Positions 45,251 to 57,423 of a DNA stretch of 64,000 nucleotides are shown in pieces. Made by a program: the position numbers and the translations under genes. A model generated the notes under the pieces. The model did no database searches, was not told the DNA's origin, and worked only from the letters and a program-made list of their open reading frames with translations. This DNA is from Castanea sativa (taxonomy: Eukaryota > Streptophyta > Magnoliopsida > Fagales > Fagaceae). Positions within the stretch are counted from its first letter, which is position 1. Every line of letters begins with the position of its first letter. The stretch lies in assembly GCF_040712315.1 (NCBI RefSeq), contig NC_134013.1:10885001-10949000 (forward strand), given 5' to 3'.

Positions 45251-47035
45251 AGGAAATACTTAAAAGATTGTTAAAGGTGTGGCGTATTTCACTATTTTAT
45301 TACGTGGATTACGAGGATTTGTACGGTTGTTTTCGTTCTTATTTGATAGTATTTCTATTCTCATTCTATTTTTTGGTTTTTCTAAAGTAATGACAAATTT
45401 CATACAAAAATTGACGATTGATAAGTGATTAGAAACTTACATCTTTCTTTCTTTTTTAATGACATTTCAATTATTATGAAAATTATTATAAATTTATTTC
45501 ATTGGTAACATTATTCTTGGATAAGTACAATGATAGGAGGATATTTAAACTTAGGTTCTTGATCTCAAAAAAAAAAAACTTAGGTTCTCAATACCCGTAC
45601 TGTGTAAAAAGAAAAAAATTATCTAATTGAGCATAAAAAGTTACTTTTTTCTATTTTATGAAAAAATATAAAACGTTGTCAAAGAATTAGGTTTTTTTTT
45701 TCTTTTCTCATACAAAATTTATAAAGACATTTTATAAACCAATGTCTTTAGAGCATTTGTTAATTTTTTTTGCTGGGTTGTATGATCTTGGAATATGGAT
45801 GCTCGATTCTTATGGACTAATTGGAAGAGTCCACGGATTTTCTCCTTCTATAAATTTCATTCTTATCAGTATTGACATGTGAAATGAAATTCTATATTTA
45901 TTCTCGTATGATAAATATAATAAATTATCAATTCTTCCGTTAAGATTACTTAAACATAAGTTTGTAACACTTATTTAATAAAATTTGTCAATGAGTTTGA
46001 ATTCAGCTAGCATATCTTCACTTGCTAAGTATTAAATAAATAGTAAAACCTCAAGTTTAAGATTCATTAGATACACGTGTAACTTATCAATTTAAAAAGA
46101 AAATAAAATAAAAAGATTTTCGTATACCAAGCATCAATTTGAAAACTTCCTCAAAAAAAAAAAAAGCATCAATATAAAAATGGTATTTATTATATTATCA
46201 TATAATGTAAATTATATTTGTTATAAAAAATAGGTTTTTTCACCTTCTCTGCATTTTTTTTATATACACTGTTTCTACTTTATTTTTGAATTTTTTTTAA
46301 AAAAAATTTAAAGTTATTTCTGAACTTTCTGAGCTTCTGCCTATGGTATTTGAGTCATTTGACCCTTCGGCACGCGTGCAGTCACAACAACTAAAACCAG
46401 GAGGTACACGTTAACTCACTGACACGTGTTACAGAGCTGACTGGGCGGTCACGGCGCAGTTTCTATTTTTCACATTCCTTTGCTTTGGTTTGGGTTCTTA
46501 ACCACTTGGAATAGATACCAAACTTCCTACCATGGCTCTTTGGCATGCTTCTATACTTGCCAAAGTTTCAATGAATCAATAATAATATTTTATTCTTTTA
46601 ATGTCAAATTTAAATAATAAAAAAATTTGCAAACGTTTCTATGCAGTTGTTTTAAAGTTACAGACAGTGCATAACTTCAAAGTAATTAAAGATGAGTTTT
46701 ACTTTTTATTCAAATTTACGATACTTCTTCCTCAATTAGAGATATGAGCATGTAACAAACTAGCCGTATGAGATACATTAATATTGTTAAGTAAATGGAT
46801 CAATACATTAATATTGTTGAGTAAATGGATCAATGATATACAGTTTTTTTTTTTTTTTTGGTAATAAAAAAATTTGCTTAGAAAGGAAGAATGACAACCC
46901 ATATACACCTTTAAAAACACAGAAGAAAATGGACATCAATGCGCTTACTAGTATGGATTAGAAGGACTCAATTCCAATAAATCAATGATATTTATAAGTG
47001 TTAAGTCATGAATTCAATTAAAGTACCGTTATATT
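45251..47035. other. Upstream intergenic region of ARF5, no gene seen
   Basis: AT-rich DNA with short A-runs. A GC-richer pocket at about 46365-46460 contains GGCACGCGTGCAG and GACACGTGTTAC (G-box-like CACGTG core) and could be a distal regulatory segment of ARF5. 46757-46835 holds a short direct duplication (ACATTAATATTGTTNAGTAAATGGATCAAT-type unit twice). No coding sequence was found. Confidence 0.35.
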
Positions 47036-47386
47036 AATGGATGTCCTTGGGATAATTGTTTATAAACTATATTAGGAAAGTTTTAACACCATTTTTATAA
47101 GAAATATAAAAGAGAGGTGTTACGTCCATAACATTTTTACAACAAATCATAGGTGGTTAGTTGTTATTGGTTCAAATTTGAACCTAACACTAAGATTACT
47201 TTTTTGCCCCAACAATAACAACCAGTAACATCCTGCCACTTAGGATTTGTTGTAAAAATGTTGTAGACATATCATTTCTCAATATAAAAAGCTGTAAAAA
47301 AATTCATTGTTTTAGCATTTTCATATAAAATGTTTCTAAAAATTGTTCATAAACCAATGCCGGTAGGACATTCATTGACATTTCTC
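47036..47386. mobile_element. Foldback MITE copy 4, also interrupted by a hAT MITE
   Basis: The arms at 47036-47103 and 47290-47386 (GGATGTCCTTGGGATAATTG and CCAATGCCGGTAGGACATTC) belong to the family at 30972-32245, in eroded form. The hAT MITE at 47112-47281 sits between them. Confidence 0.65.
47112..47281. mobile_element. hAT-type MITE nested in the foldback MITE (third family copy)
   Basis: ATATAAAA flanks the insert at 47104-47111 and 47282-47289. Ends are GAGAGGTGTTACGTCCATAA and the inverse of GTTGTAGACATATCATTTCTC. The body is very similar to 31703-31883, including the palindrome GGTTCAAATTTGAACC. The target duplication and the position within the host MITE differ from the 31.7-kb case. 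Confidence 0.8.
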
Positions 47387-47935
47387 AAAAAATAAAATCA
47401 AAATCAAAAGCAATATTTTTATGTATTTGAACAAATCTAATGGTACAATTTTTGTCTCCAATTCACCAAGTCCGTTCCTTTTTCTTTTTTAATAAGGCAA
47501 GTCAATAGTATGAAGAATTAAAATAATATTAAAAATGGACGGTGTGAAAGTAATTGTCATGTATTTAGAAAATGTAACGCAAACAAATTGTTAAAAAAAA
47601 AAAAAAATCAGCATGGAATTTGGCTATTCTTGTACTTATCTAGTCAGATTATGGATTCTACAAAAATACTTGGGTTTTAGGATTCTTACACTAGCAAATT
47701 ATACTTTATAGAGGCATCAATCATGGGCAAATTTTGTTATACACTTGATTCCTTACAATTCCATCAATTTTCCAAAGCAGCAAAACCTCAGATTATTTAC
47801 TGGTTGTTTTACAGAGCCATCAAGAGTGAACAGATTTTTTAATAAAAAGAAGAAGAAGAAGAAGACCAAATTACGCATTAAAAGATAGTGACATCATTCA
47901 TTTTAGCTGGAAACACTTTGAATGAGAACTCAACT

Positions 47936-47936
47936 G

Positions 47937-47971
<35 letters not shown>

Positions 47972-48003
47972 AGAAGAAGAAGAAGAAGAAGAAGAAGAAG
48001 AAA
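47936..48003. repeat. Poly-A run fused to (GAA)n microsatellite
   Basis: About 33 A are followed by about eleven GAA units. On the minus strand it produces a Ser/Phe homopolymer open frame that is not a gene. A related (GAA)n lies at 47847-47864. Confidence 0.85.
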
Positions 48004-49620
48004 GATAGGCTACCTGATCAGACTGTGATCTTTCCGCAATTGGATGGATCATGCCAAGTACATGATAAAAGAAAGCTGCTTTTTCGGCCAATGTTTTATG
48101 GTTCCACACTTCCACTCGCATGGCCCAAAATTACAGTGCGTCATTTACGTAAATGCGTCGTGCTCTGTAATTTTTTTTTCCTTTTTAGCTTTTTTTTTAT
48201 TTTTTTATTATGGGAAGCTTTATTGTTTATTTGTAATACACAACCTTTTTAAAGTTTCATTTTGAAGAAATACTATATATTTATACAATTATACTATTAT
48301 CAAGTATCAGCTTCAACTGTCTTGGCCTATTTAGTAGGAGTTTTTAAGTACTGTTATTCAAAATAATGTGATAATTTTGTTTTAAAAAGTGTTGTGAAAA
48401 TATGCCGTAATGATAATGCATGTAATTTTATAATAAGTACAATTATTTTATTAATATTTATTAGAAGAGTACACTTGAGAGAGGAGGGAGAAAAAGAGAG
48501 AAAGAATAAATAAATAAAAGATGAGGTGTGCATGTGAGAGAGAGAGAGTTGTAATTATGTTAGTCTTATCAAGTGAGTTTTATTCTTTTCTAAATATTTA
48601 CTAAAGTTTTATTGAGTAATGCTATTTGAAAACTAAAAATTGTTTAAAGGAGTTTTCTAAATTCAATATTTAAACACTTTAAAATGAGAAACGTAATTTA
48701 AACACTACTAAATGAAATGTCTTACTAAACATGTTTTTTTTTTATTGCCTACATTTTTAATTGTTTAATTACTGAAAATTTTTATTTGAACTGCCTTACT
48801 CATCTCTCTCAAAAAAAAAAAAAAAAAATCCATCATCTTGAGCTATTCAATATAAAAAAAACCATTATACTTTGAAGAGATGCAGTTGTCTGACAAGGGT
48901 TATTCTAAGACAGTGGAACTGTGGAAGTTGTGTTCTTTGCTCAGGGCATCCGCTTTTCTTCTATCTTTCTTTTTCTTGAGGGTGATTCTAAAAATAACAT
49001 CAAGTCTTTGAACAAGTAATGATGCTTCCTTCACTTTCAATGGTCATTTGATTGAGGAGGCCAAATCTGTACTCGTGACTTTCTTTGTTTTTTCTATTAT
49101 TCTCATAGTCGAAATTAAGGAAATTTTGTAGATCACAATCTGATTAGACATGTCAAATATATTAGCCATTTTTTTTATGTAGAACAAAAAATTATATATA
49201 TATATATATATATATCAACTTTAACAAATAAACAAATAGAATTTTAAAAATGTAAATAATCTAAATTTAGTCTCTCACAGCATCTCCCTATTATTATATC
49301 CAAACAAAAACATAGTTAAAGGGGTGTATCTATAGCTACCCCATTAGAATCTATAGCCTTGACATTAATTTTAAGCAGACCAGGATAAATGCCAATAAAT
49401 GGGGCCACGTGGGACCACGTCTGCGGCTATCTTCAAACATCTGAAAGATCTCCTCATTATATATGTCTTTAAACATCAGCCAAGAAGGCCTTGGATCAAT
49501 CGGTTTTAGACTTTAGAATGGGCAATTTTTACAGATTAGCATGTACTGCGAAGCCAAGCTGACGCCGATTTAAACAGTTATTTTGTCGTTTTAGACTTTT
49601 AGTCCCTCAAATTAGGTATG
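48004..49620. other. Intergenic, simple-sequence rich, no gene seen
   Basis: GA-rich tracts occur at 48475-48550, poly-A at 48811-48828 and (TA)n at 49193-49214. No open frame here has coding character. Confidence 0.45.
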
Positions 49621-50456
49621 AGAGCATCTACATCAATGGTGCAAAATCTTGCAAAATATAAAAAACTCTAGATTTTACACATTTTGACCAAAAAAACATT
49701 TACATTAGTGGCACATTAGTGGATGTAAAAATGTGCATAAATGCACAATTGCTACAATAAACGTGCATATAAGCATGATTACTGTAATACTTGCATTTAA
49801 TATTCTAGTAATTTTTTCTCTCTCTGTCTTTGTTGCTCTCATTCTCACCTCTCTCTCCCTCTCACCTCACCCTCCGTTTTTATCATTTGATCAACATCAA
49901 ACCACTGCCACACGAAGAACTCGTTTGATCAACTTCAAACCACTACTGCCGATCAACATCAAACCACACGAAACTTGATCAAATTGCCGCCGATCACTCT
50001 CATCTCACTCTCTGTTTTTCTCATTTGATCAATATCAAACTACTACTGCACGAAGCCTAATCAAATCACCGCCGATCAACTCATCGATTTCTCGTTATTT
50101 GATTAGTGGGTTTCAAGTTGGGTGGATGATGATTTGGCTTTCGGATTGAGTGGGTTTCGGCTTGAATGTGTTTCTGATCTTGGGTTGGTTTGATCTTGAA
50201 TGGTTTTCTGATCTTGGGCTGCTTTGATATTGAATGGTTCGCCGATCGGGGTAATGATGAGGATGGTGGTTGGGTCTCAGAGGGAGAGAGAGGCAGTGAA
50301 TAAAATAATAAAAAATGGTAAAAGAATGAATATTTTATTAAATAAATATGTAAAATAGATAAACTAATATGAGTGTTTTGTAAAATTGAATGTATAAAGT
50401 AGAAAAAGTATATTTTTTTTTTTTACAAAATAGAAGGAAAATGAGTGGATGCTAGA
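49621..50456. mobile_element. Probable MITE-like element with captured sequence
   Basis: The left end GAGCATCTACATCAATGG and the right end GTGGATGCT resemble the GAGCATC/GATGCTC termini of a common plant MITE type. The AT-rich margins (GCAAAATATAAAA versus TTTTGTAAAATTG inverted) enclose a GC-richer core at about 49850-50290 with repeated words ATCAACATCAAACCAC and TGATCTTGGG (three imperfect copies each). The core may be captured host sequence. No frame could be tied to a known protein. Confidence 0.45.
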
Positions 50457-51110
50457 AGGAGGGCAATACGGTCTCACCGTTCGCTGAAAATTTGGAATTT
50501 GGACCAACTACTTCTGTCGGTCCCACACATCTGCCTCCAAAGCCAAAATGATAACGACATTAGACTTTGACCAAGTTAGACAATGTAATTTCTCAGCAAT
50601 ATATATAGTATAGGAAGGAAGTTAGAACTGATTTGGTTGCTGTTGAGTATTGACTATTGAGTGTAAGTTTAACATCCCCAGTTTTCGGTAGGTTAATTAT
50701 TGGTTACAGTTAACATCCCGAGTTTTGGGTAATGTGAATTGGGTTCAAAATTTTCCAAAATTGACTAATTTTGCCTCTAAACCTTATTTAAACTCTAAAT
50801 TGTTACTATTTTTTGTCATTTGTCTCACGTTGATTAGAGATCAAGTTGATCAATTTTGAAAAATTTTAAACTTATTTAGAATTAGCCCAAAAGTTAAAAG
50901 TGTTAACTATTTTTTTTCTGTATTTATTAAATAAGAGATAACAATAAAGTTTTTAATAGCTTTTATACTAAAGGTGTAACTATAAAGTTAGTTTATTCAA
51001 AAACATGCTGCCAAGCATGCACTAAGTTTAAATATTGGCAAACTTCTTATCTTTTAAAGATATTAGGGTTGTGTTTTCGGGACTTCACTTTTTATATTAA
51101 CAAACAATTA

Positions 51111-53045
51111 GAATTTTCAGGACTTAACTATTTTATGATGGTTTATGTTTATAATTTGAGTTCATATTATAATTTAAATGAACAACATTTAAATAAATAA
51201 AAGACTCCATTGAATCTAGTTTTTATATAATAATAGACAAATTTTTTGTACCTCAATGTCGTGGCATGCTCTCCTTTACTAGGAGAGTAAAGATTTTAAA
51301 AATTTCTCTCCCCCAATTGTAACCATATAATTATTTTTAAAAATATATTATTATTATTATAATAGTCAATTTCTATCTTATATATTCTAAAGGAATACTT
51401 TTTAAACAATTTCCAATAATTAACATTTCTCTCCTTCAATATTTCATATCCTAATATATATTTTATATTAAATTACATATTTGCTCCTCAAGCCTTTTGA
51501 CATTTGTTTCGCAGTTGTTATTCTTTAGAATTTTCAGGTCTTAACTTTTTTATGTTGGTTTATGTTTATGATTTGAGTTCATATTATAATTTAAATGAAC
51601 AACATTCAAATAAATAAAAGACTCCATTGAATCAAGTTTTTATATAAGAATAGACAAAAGTTTTGTACCTCAATGTTGTGGCATGCTCTCCTTTACTAGG
51701 AGAGTCAAGATTTTGAAAATTTCTATCCCCCAATTGTAACCATATAATTATTTTAAAAAATAAATTATTATTATAATAGTCATTTTCTATCTTATTCTAA
51801 AGGAATACTTTTTAAACAATTTCCAATAATTAACATTTCTCACCTTCAATATTTCATATCCTAATATATATTTTATATTAAATTACATATTTGTTCCTCA
51901 AACCTTTTGACATTTGTTTCACAGTTGTTATTCTTTAGAATTTTCAGGACTTAACTTTTTTATGTTGTTTTATGTTTATAATTTGAATTCATATTATAAT
52001 TTAAATGAACAACATTTAAATAAATAAAAGTCTAAATTGAATCAAGTTTTTATATGATAATAAAGAAAAGTTTTGTACCTCAATGTCGTGGCACGCTCTC
52101 CTTTACTAGGAGAGTCAAGATTCTGAAAAAATTTCTCCCCCAATTGTAACTAGATAATTATTTTAAAAAATATATTATTATTATTATTATTTGATGATGC
52201 CAAGAAGATCAGTAGGCTGGATGCTTCAGACTTCAAAGGACCACTGGTTCTTTCTGCGGCCTGAAAAAGAAAGAAAAGCGAATCAAAGGCGACCGGGGCT
52301 GCCGGCCAAAAATCCTCCGATGGCAAAGTTAGTTTTTCTCTTTACGTTATCTGAGTTCCAACTTTTTTGGAGTAAAAAATGAACATACCCTGGCCTTGTC
52401 TGAAACAGCCTTTATATAGTGTTCTTATAGACGGTTATCAAAATTGGAACTTCTCATGGATCCAATGAGAGGTAGAAATCAAACGTAACTTGCATAACCG
52501 TTTGGAAGTTATGCTCTTGTTTCACAACGGATACCTGGCGGTTATGCGTGGGATAAGGGATCATCACATCTTATTCGGAGATTTTCCTAAGTACGATACC
52601 CTCGTCCTGGAGTTCCTTAGTTGGGTGTGCTTTGGTACACGCGCAGAGGCTGCCTCGTCTAACAGTCACTCCTTCAGGACGAGGCTGTCGGCACTCTGGA
52701 CGAGTGTATCACTGGTGGTGCTTACTTCGGCCAGAACTCTTCTTCCTTGGACGAGATAATTGTAGGCAAGTTTCTGAGGGTGTTTACAGTGGTAGGTGGG
52801 TCATGGACGACCTGTATGGACGAGACAAAGATAGGCTAAATCAGTTCCCTATCATTATTATTATTATTATTATTATAATAATAGTCATTTTTTTTATCTT
52901 ATTCTAAATGAATACTTTTTAAACAATTTCCAGTAATTAACATTTCTCACCTTCAATATTTCATATCCTAATATATATTTTATATTAAATTATATATTTG
53001 CTCCTCAAACCTTTTGACATTTGTTTCACAGTCGTTATTCTTTTT
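51111..53045. repeat. Tandem array of a 0.41-kb unit, three copies, third copy split
   Basis: GAATTTTCAG begins units at 51111, 51528 and 51938 (spacings 417 and 410 bp). Each unit contains CTCCTTTACTAGGAGAG (a short perfect palindrome), a TTATTATTATT microsatellite and CCTAATATATATTTTATATT. The third unit runs to 52191, is interrupted by a solo LTR, and resumes at 52855 up to about 53045. The units are AT-rich and non-coding. Confidence 0.88.
52192..52854 (+). mobile_element. Solo LTR of 663 bp inside the tandem array
   Basis: The insert begins TGATGATGCC and ends CCCTATCA (terminal TGAT/ATCA inverted repeat) and is flanked by TTATT on both sides (52187-52191 and 52855-52859), a 5-bp duplication. 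It is clearly richer in GC than its surroundings and has a TATA-like TTTATATAGTG at about 52421-52431, in the position expected for an LTR promoter. It repeats the word GGACGAG several times (for example 52677, 52699, 52749). No internal retrotransposon sequence remains, so it is the product of LTR-LTR recombination. Because the duplication falls in a TTA microsatellite, the exact border has a small ambiguity. Confidence 0.75.
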
Positions 53046-53639
53046 AACTTTAACGAATATCCTGGCAATTTACAATGCATGTTATAGGAGATCATAAGAT
53101 GGTATAAGTAATTTACAGTACATAGTAAGGGATGGCAATCAGCGTGACAAAGTCAAATTATGTGTGCCTGTTAGGTCATGTTCTGGGTAGGTTGAATATA
53201 TTTTACTAACCCTAATAATATGACTTGACTATCTTAAGGTAATCAACGTTTTACTACAAAATACTAATAAATTCACATGCCATAAGTGTGATTGGTAATA
53301 CTCAGTCATCTAATATAATATAAATATCAAATAATACTCATTAATTTATAAACTTGGATGTACTTATAACATGAGGTCCGGTTAATGTACATTCTCAGAG
53401 CATATATTAATCATACATTTTAAAAAACTTGTTAAGAAAAATTGAAAAAACTATCAAAAGTCTATTAATTTTTTCACTTTTTCCTAAAAAGTTCATAAAA
53501 TAATTTACTAAGATATACCCTAATCGATGGAATGATAAAATTTATATAATAATATATGTATTACATATCAGCATATTCCTAAATACTTTTATGATTAAAA
53601 AATTGTAACAACCCTACATTATGAGGAGTTAAACCTTTG

Positions 53640-53945
53640 GGAGGGAGAGAGGCTAGTTAAATTGCGTCCGCAGGTCGTTGGCGTATTAGGCGCGCAAGGA
53701 CGTGCGTGAGGTAGAGTTTGATAATGCAAAGCCATTGATTCCACATGGTGTGAATCCGATAATGATAATTATGCAGCTCGCGCATGCATTTATGAGTTCG
53801 TGTGGATGCGGGAATACGATCGGAAGGTCCAGATCTGACACCGAATTCGAGTCGGCACGCAGGCTGGGAAATTGGATTCTCAAGCTGCACGCTCTCCAAT
53901 GACTGACTTTGGAACTTAAATTCGCCCTGCCTAGTCTCTCGCCCT
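53640..53945. other. GC-rich island of unknown origin
   Basis: This 300-bp segment has a base composition like coding or LTR sequence (GTCCGCAGGTCGTTGGCG, CGGGAATACGATCGG) amid AT-rich DNA. Open frames of 66-94 codons cross it on both strands, but none has a recognisable domain or splice context. It could be a fragment of a gene or retroelement. Confidence 0.4.
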
Positions 53946-54844
53946 TTTTTTTTTTTTTTTTATCCCTCACTTATTTCATTTCTTTAGCTAGCCTTTGATG
54001 CTTTTCACAAATTATTGGTCTTTTCTAAACACCGTTGATCGTTTACACCTGTTAAATTATATGTAAATGATTTAATTATTTATTTTTACAAGTGTATCTT
54101 CTCCTCTTCTTCATTTTTTTTTTCGATGGAATATCTCTCCTGAGTTATTCCTAGAACTACAAAATTTAAATTGGTTGGTTTTTTTGATTGACGTACTTCA
54201 TCACAACTTAGCTCAATTTTATAATACAAATTATTTGTATTTTTCCGAAGGCGGTGATGTTTGATCACTCCTAAGTTATAATATAAAACTTTATATGTCA
54301 AGTTAATGATGTCTTTAGAATAATTGTTAATAAAGAAAAATTAATGAATACCTTTAAAACATTTGTTAGTGAAGCATTTTATGAAAATTTTTATGAAAAA
54401 TAAAAAAATGTAATTAATGTATTGACAAACTTTTTTAATTTTTCATAAAAATAATATAAAATTTTTATAAAATATTTTATTAACAATTGCCATTAATACT
54501 CATTAATATGATTCTCGTTAATAAACCATTTCATGCAGTAAATTTAAAAGTCGTAAAAAAAATGTTACATTTTCATTTTCTCATATTTTTTTAAACCAAT
54601 GTCGGCATCCATTAGCTTTTCTCAAGCTTTATTGGTCCAACTTGAGCCCTGACAACCATCAATTAAGAATTTAAAGCGGATTGAAGCATCAAACTTGTTG
54701 GAAATTAAATATGGATAATTGATAGCTGGACTTAAGGGGAAGTTTTAATTAACTCAACTAAAAAAGTGAGATATATAACGATGCAAAAGGCTATAGATAA
54801 GAGCATTTTTGTAAAGAGTGAGATATTCAACTTTAGCCAACGGG
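53946..54844. other. Intergenic with eroded foldback MITE remnants
   Basis: 54296-54530 contains two inverted AT-rich arms (TTAATGAATACCTTTAAAAC and TTAACAATTGCCATTAATAC type) related to the foldback family at 30972, in very decayed form; a similar remnant is at 53395-53525. No gene was seen. Confidence 0.4.
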
Positions 54845-55069
54845 GGTTGGCTGAGTTAGTCAGGACTTTGCTTCCCTGCTTGTCAAGCTTGGGTTCGAGT
54901 TCTGCCAACGGCCTTTTATTGGTGGACATCCTTAGTGAGGGGTGTACTCAGAAATAAGGTGACTCTCATATGCATTTATGAATATGTATGACGCGGTGTC
55001 CTGTCTGGAGGTTTAATACAACCATAAACACTTCTTTTTCGTTTACCAAAAAAAAAAAAAAAAAAAAAA
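54845..55069 (+). mobile_element. tRNA-derived SINE with 15-bp target duplication
   Basis: GAGATATTCAACTTT is found at 54830-54844 and 55070-55084. The insert opens with GGGGTTGGCTGAGTTAGTCAGG (box A region, about 54852) and has GGGTTCGAGTTCTGCC (box B) about 35 bp later. It ends with a long A-run preceded by CGTTTACC. A complete 225-bp SINE. Confidence 0.88.
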
Positions 55070-55877
55070 GAGATATTCAACTTTCAAGACAACAACTACT
55101 CATTGTACTTTTGACAATAAGAAAGAAAATTTAATGACTACTAAAATACAAAAGTTCTATTACTCTTTAACTTTATTTTCTTACAACTACTACCTCCCTT
55201 TTGATTTTATAACAAAACTACCAATATACTATAACATCGTACATTTTTCTTAAACAACAACAACAACAACAACATAGTGCACGGTCCCATCCAAAAAAAA
55301 ACATAGTGCACCGTCATTTATAATTTCAATAATCGAGATTCCAGTATTTATACCATTAGAGTAAATAGGTAGGACCTAACAAGATATATTATTGTTGGGC
55401 ATACAGCCTGCCATGGGCAATCTTATTGTAGTGTAGTGTCGCTCAACTGGTGACGGTACCAGGGGACTATGAGCTGAAAATGCAACACAGGACAGTAGGA
55501 GACACCGACACAGGACAATAAACAATGTGCAGTAGCGACGTGGGGTCAAGGTGAATTACAGCCGATGCCTATATGAAAATTTGTAACCCGACAACTAAAA
55601 AAGTCTCTAACAATTAAATAAGAGATTTGATATTTGATTTTCATCCATATTAAAAATTGATTGGCATTTTAATTTAGTTGTGGCAAAATTGGACAAAATT
55701 CATGAATCCGACACAATACGAAATTAGTAAATTATAAATTGAGGCTTAATAGATTCGTGTTATATTCGGGTTCTCACAACTAACACATTTAATAAATGGT
55801 TTGGATTAATGTCCATCACATGAAACTCGTTTGACCTGTTTAATTAAATAACATTTCATCAATATACCCTTCAAACT
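55070..55877. other. Intergenic, no gene seen
   Basis: Contains (CAA)n near 55257-55272 and a GC-richer piece at about 55400-55570 without coding signal. The last nine bases are the left target duplication of the next element. Confidence 0.4.
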
Positions 55878-56653
55878 AGTGGCGTCTCCAGGAATTTTGT
55901 TCAGGGTATTCCTATTCCACTTTGAAAAAATTTTGGGTCATTTCGGTCAATTTCAGGTGTTTCGGGACATTTCGGTAAATACTGGCCGCAATTCAAAATT
56001 TGGCAAGTATAAAGTTTGTACTTAAAAAAAAATTCTTAAAACCAAAACAAAATTGCATTCTGCACATCGAAAAACCTCAAAATAAAAAAAAAAATAAAAA
56101 AAATAAAAAGAAAATAAATTAATGAACAAAGGTACCGGTACAATAAACTATAAGTTCATTTGAAATATTAATAAAATTATTAATTATTGTTGTTTAGTTG
56201 TTTCATAAATTTGTTTGTCTTTTATAAACTATAATTTGTTGTATTGTTGTTTCATTAATTATTAAATTATAAAATTATTAATTTTTGTTTAGCCTAACAT
56301 AATTTAATTTGTTTGTCTTTTATAATGTATTGGTTAATTAAATTATTAATTATTGGTGTTTAGTTGCTTCATTCATTTTTTTTACTAACTATTAGGAGTC
56401 TAGCACACACCCCACTGTGCGTAAGCACACACCTCATGTGTGCACACATCCCTGCCTCTGCATGCCTTTTAGTTCAAAATTTGTTTGGCATAAAAATTTG
56501 GAGGGTGTTCCTGATATTGCTTTAGGGTGTTCCTGTTTTTTTTTAAATGGTAAACAAATAAAAAAAATTAAATTATTATATATATAAAAATAAAAAAAAT
56601 TCAAGCCAGGGTGTTCCTAGGAACACCCTTGCTTCTGAGTGGCGTCGCCACTG
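55878..56653. mobile_element. TIR element (MULE- or hAT-like), 776 bp, 9-bp TSD
   Basis: CTTCAAACT flanks the element at 55869-55877 and 56654-56662. The left end reads AGTGGCGTCTCCAGG and the right end, inverted, CAGTGGCGACGCCACTCAG. Just inside, GTTCAGGGTATTCC is mirrored by AGGAACACCC. A 9-bp duplication favours Mutator-like; an 8-bp reading with hAT is possible. The interior is AT-rich with no transposase. Confidence 0.7.
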
Positions 56654-57423
56654 CTTCAAACTCTAGGTATATAAACTTATTAGTTGTTGTGGTTTATTTT
56701 ATTTGACATATTATGGTTGATTATTTGTGATATTGAGATATGTTTTAGTTTTAAATTATTATTTCTAATGCAATTACCAGTTCTAAATTTTATATTAAAA
56801 ATATTTATTTGTTTAGTTTGCAGAATTCATATCAATTTGGTTAATACTGAAACTAGTTTTTTTTTTCGTTTTGATAAAATTTGATAAACAGATCGACACA
56901 ACTAACCCATTTAATAAATTGATTGTGTTAGGGTTGAGGAGTCCTGACTTGTTTAATAAACATGTCGGGTTAGGGTTAACCCATATAGTCGAATACTCAT
57001 GAGTTGACATGACATGGACCTGACACGTGAACACGAATTGCCACCCCCATCTTGATCTCATGATAAAAAGCACAATTATCAAAAGCGAACACTATAAGTT
57101 TAAAGTTAAAACTATATAAAAAAGATATAATAATTTTTAGTATCACACAATTCATACACATTTTACCGCAGTTGTTTATGTAACCGTGTCACTAATTGTA
57201 ATTGAATGTTTATCACTATTGCCCAGATCTACTTGCATTATAGTTATTCCACGTATGTACTTACTTGGTCGCTACCGAGTTTGGCGAATTTATTTAATTT
57301 TGCAATTAATTTTTTATTTTTTTTTTCAGACGATTGTGCTTCCTATTGCCATATAAAACATATAGCTATTATATACTATATTTAGAACATCCACAGCAAT
57401 AGAACTAAAATTTTAGCAATTTA
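56654..57423. other. Intergenic, no gene seen
   Basis: AT-rich. 56940-57050 (CATGTCGGGTTAGGG, GACATGGACCTGACACG) looks like the GC-rich terminus of another decayed transposon. A MITE-type terminus (GAACATCCACAGCAATAG) begins at about 57386. Confidence 0.4.

Noticed and set aside
47930..48121. Ser/Phe-rich minus-strand frame
   Set aside because: It is the translation of the poly-A/(GAA)n microsatellite.
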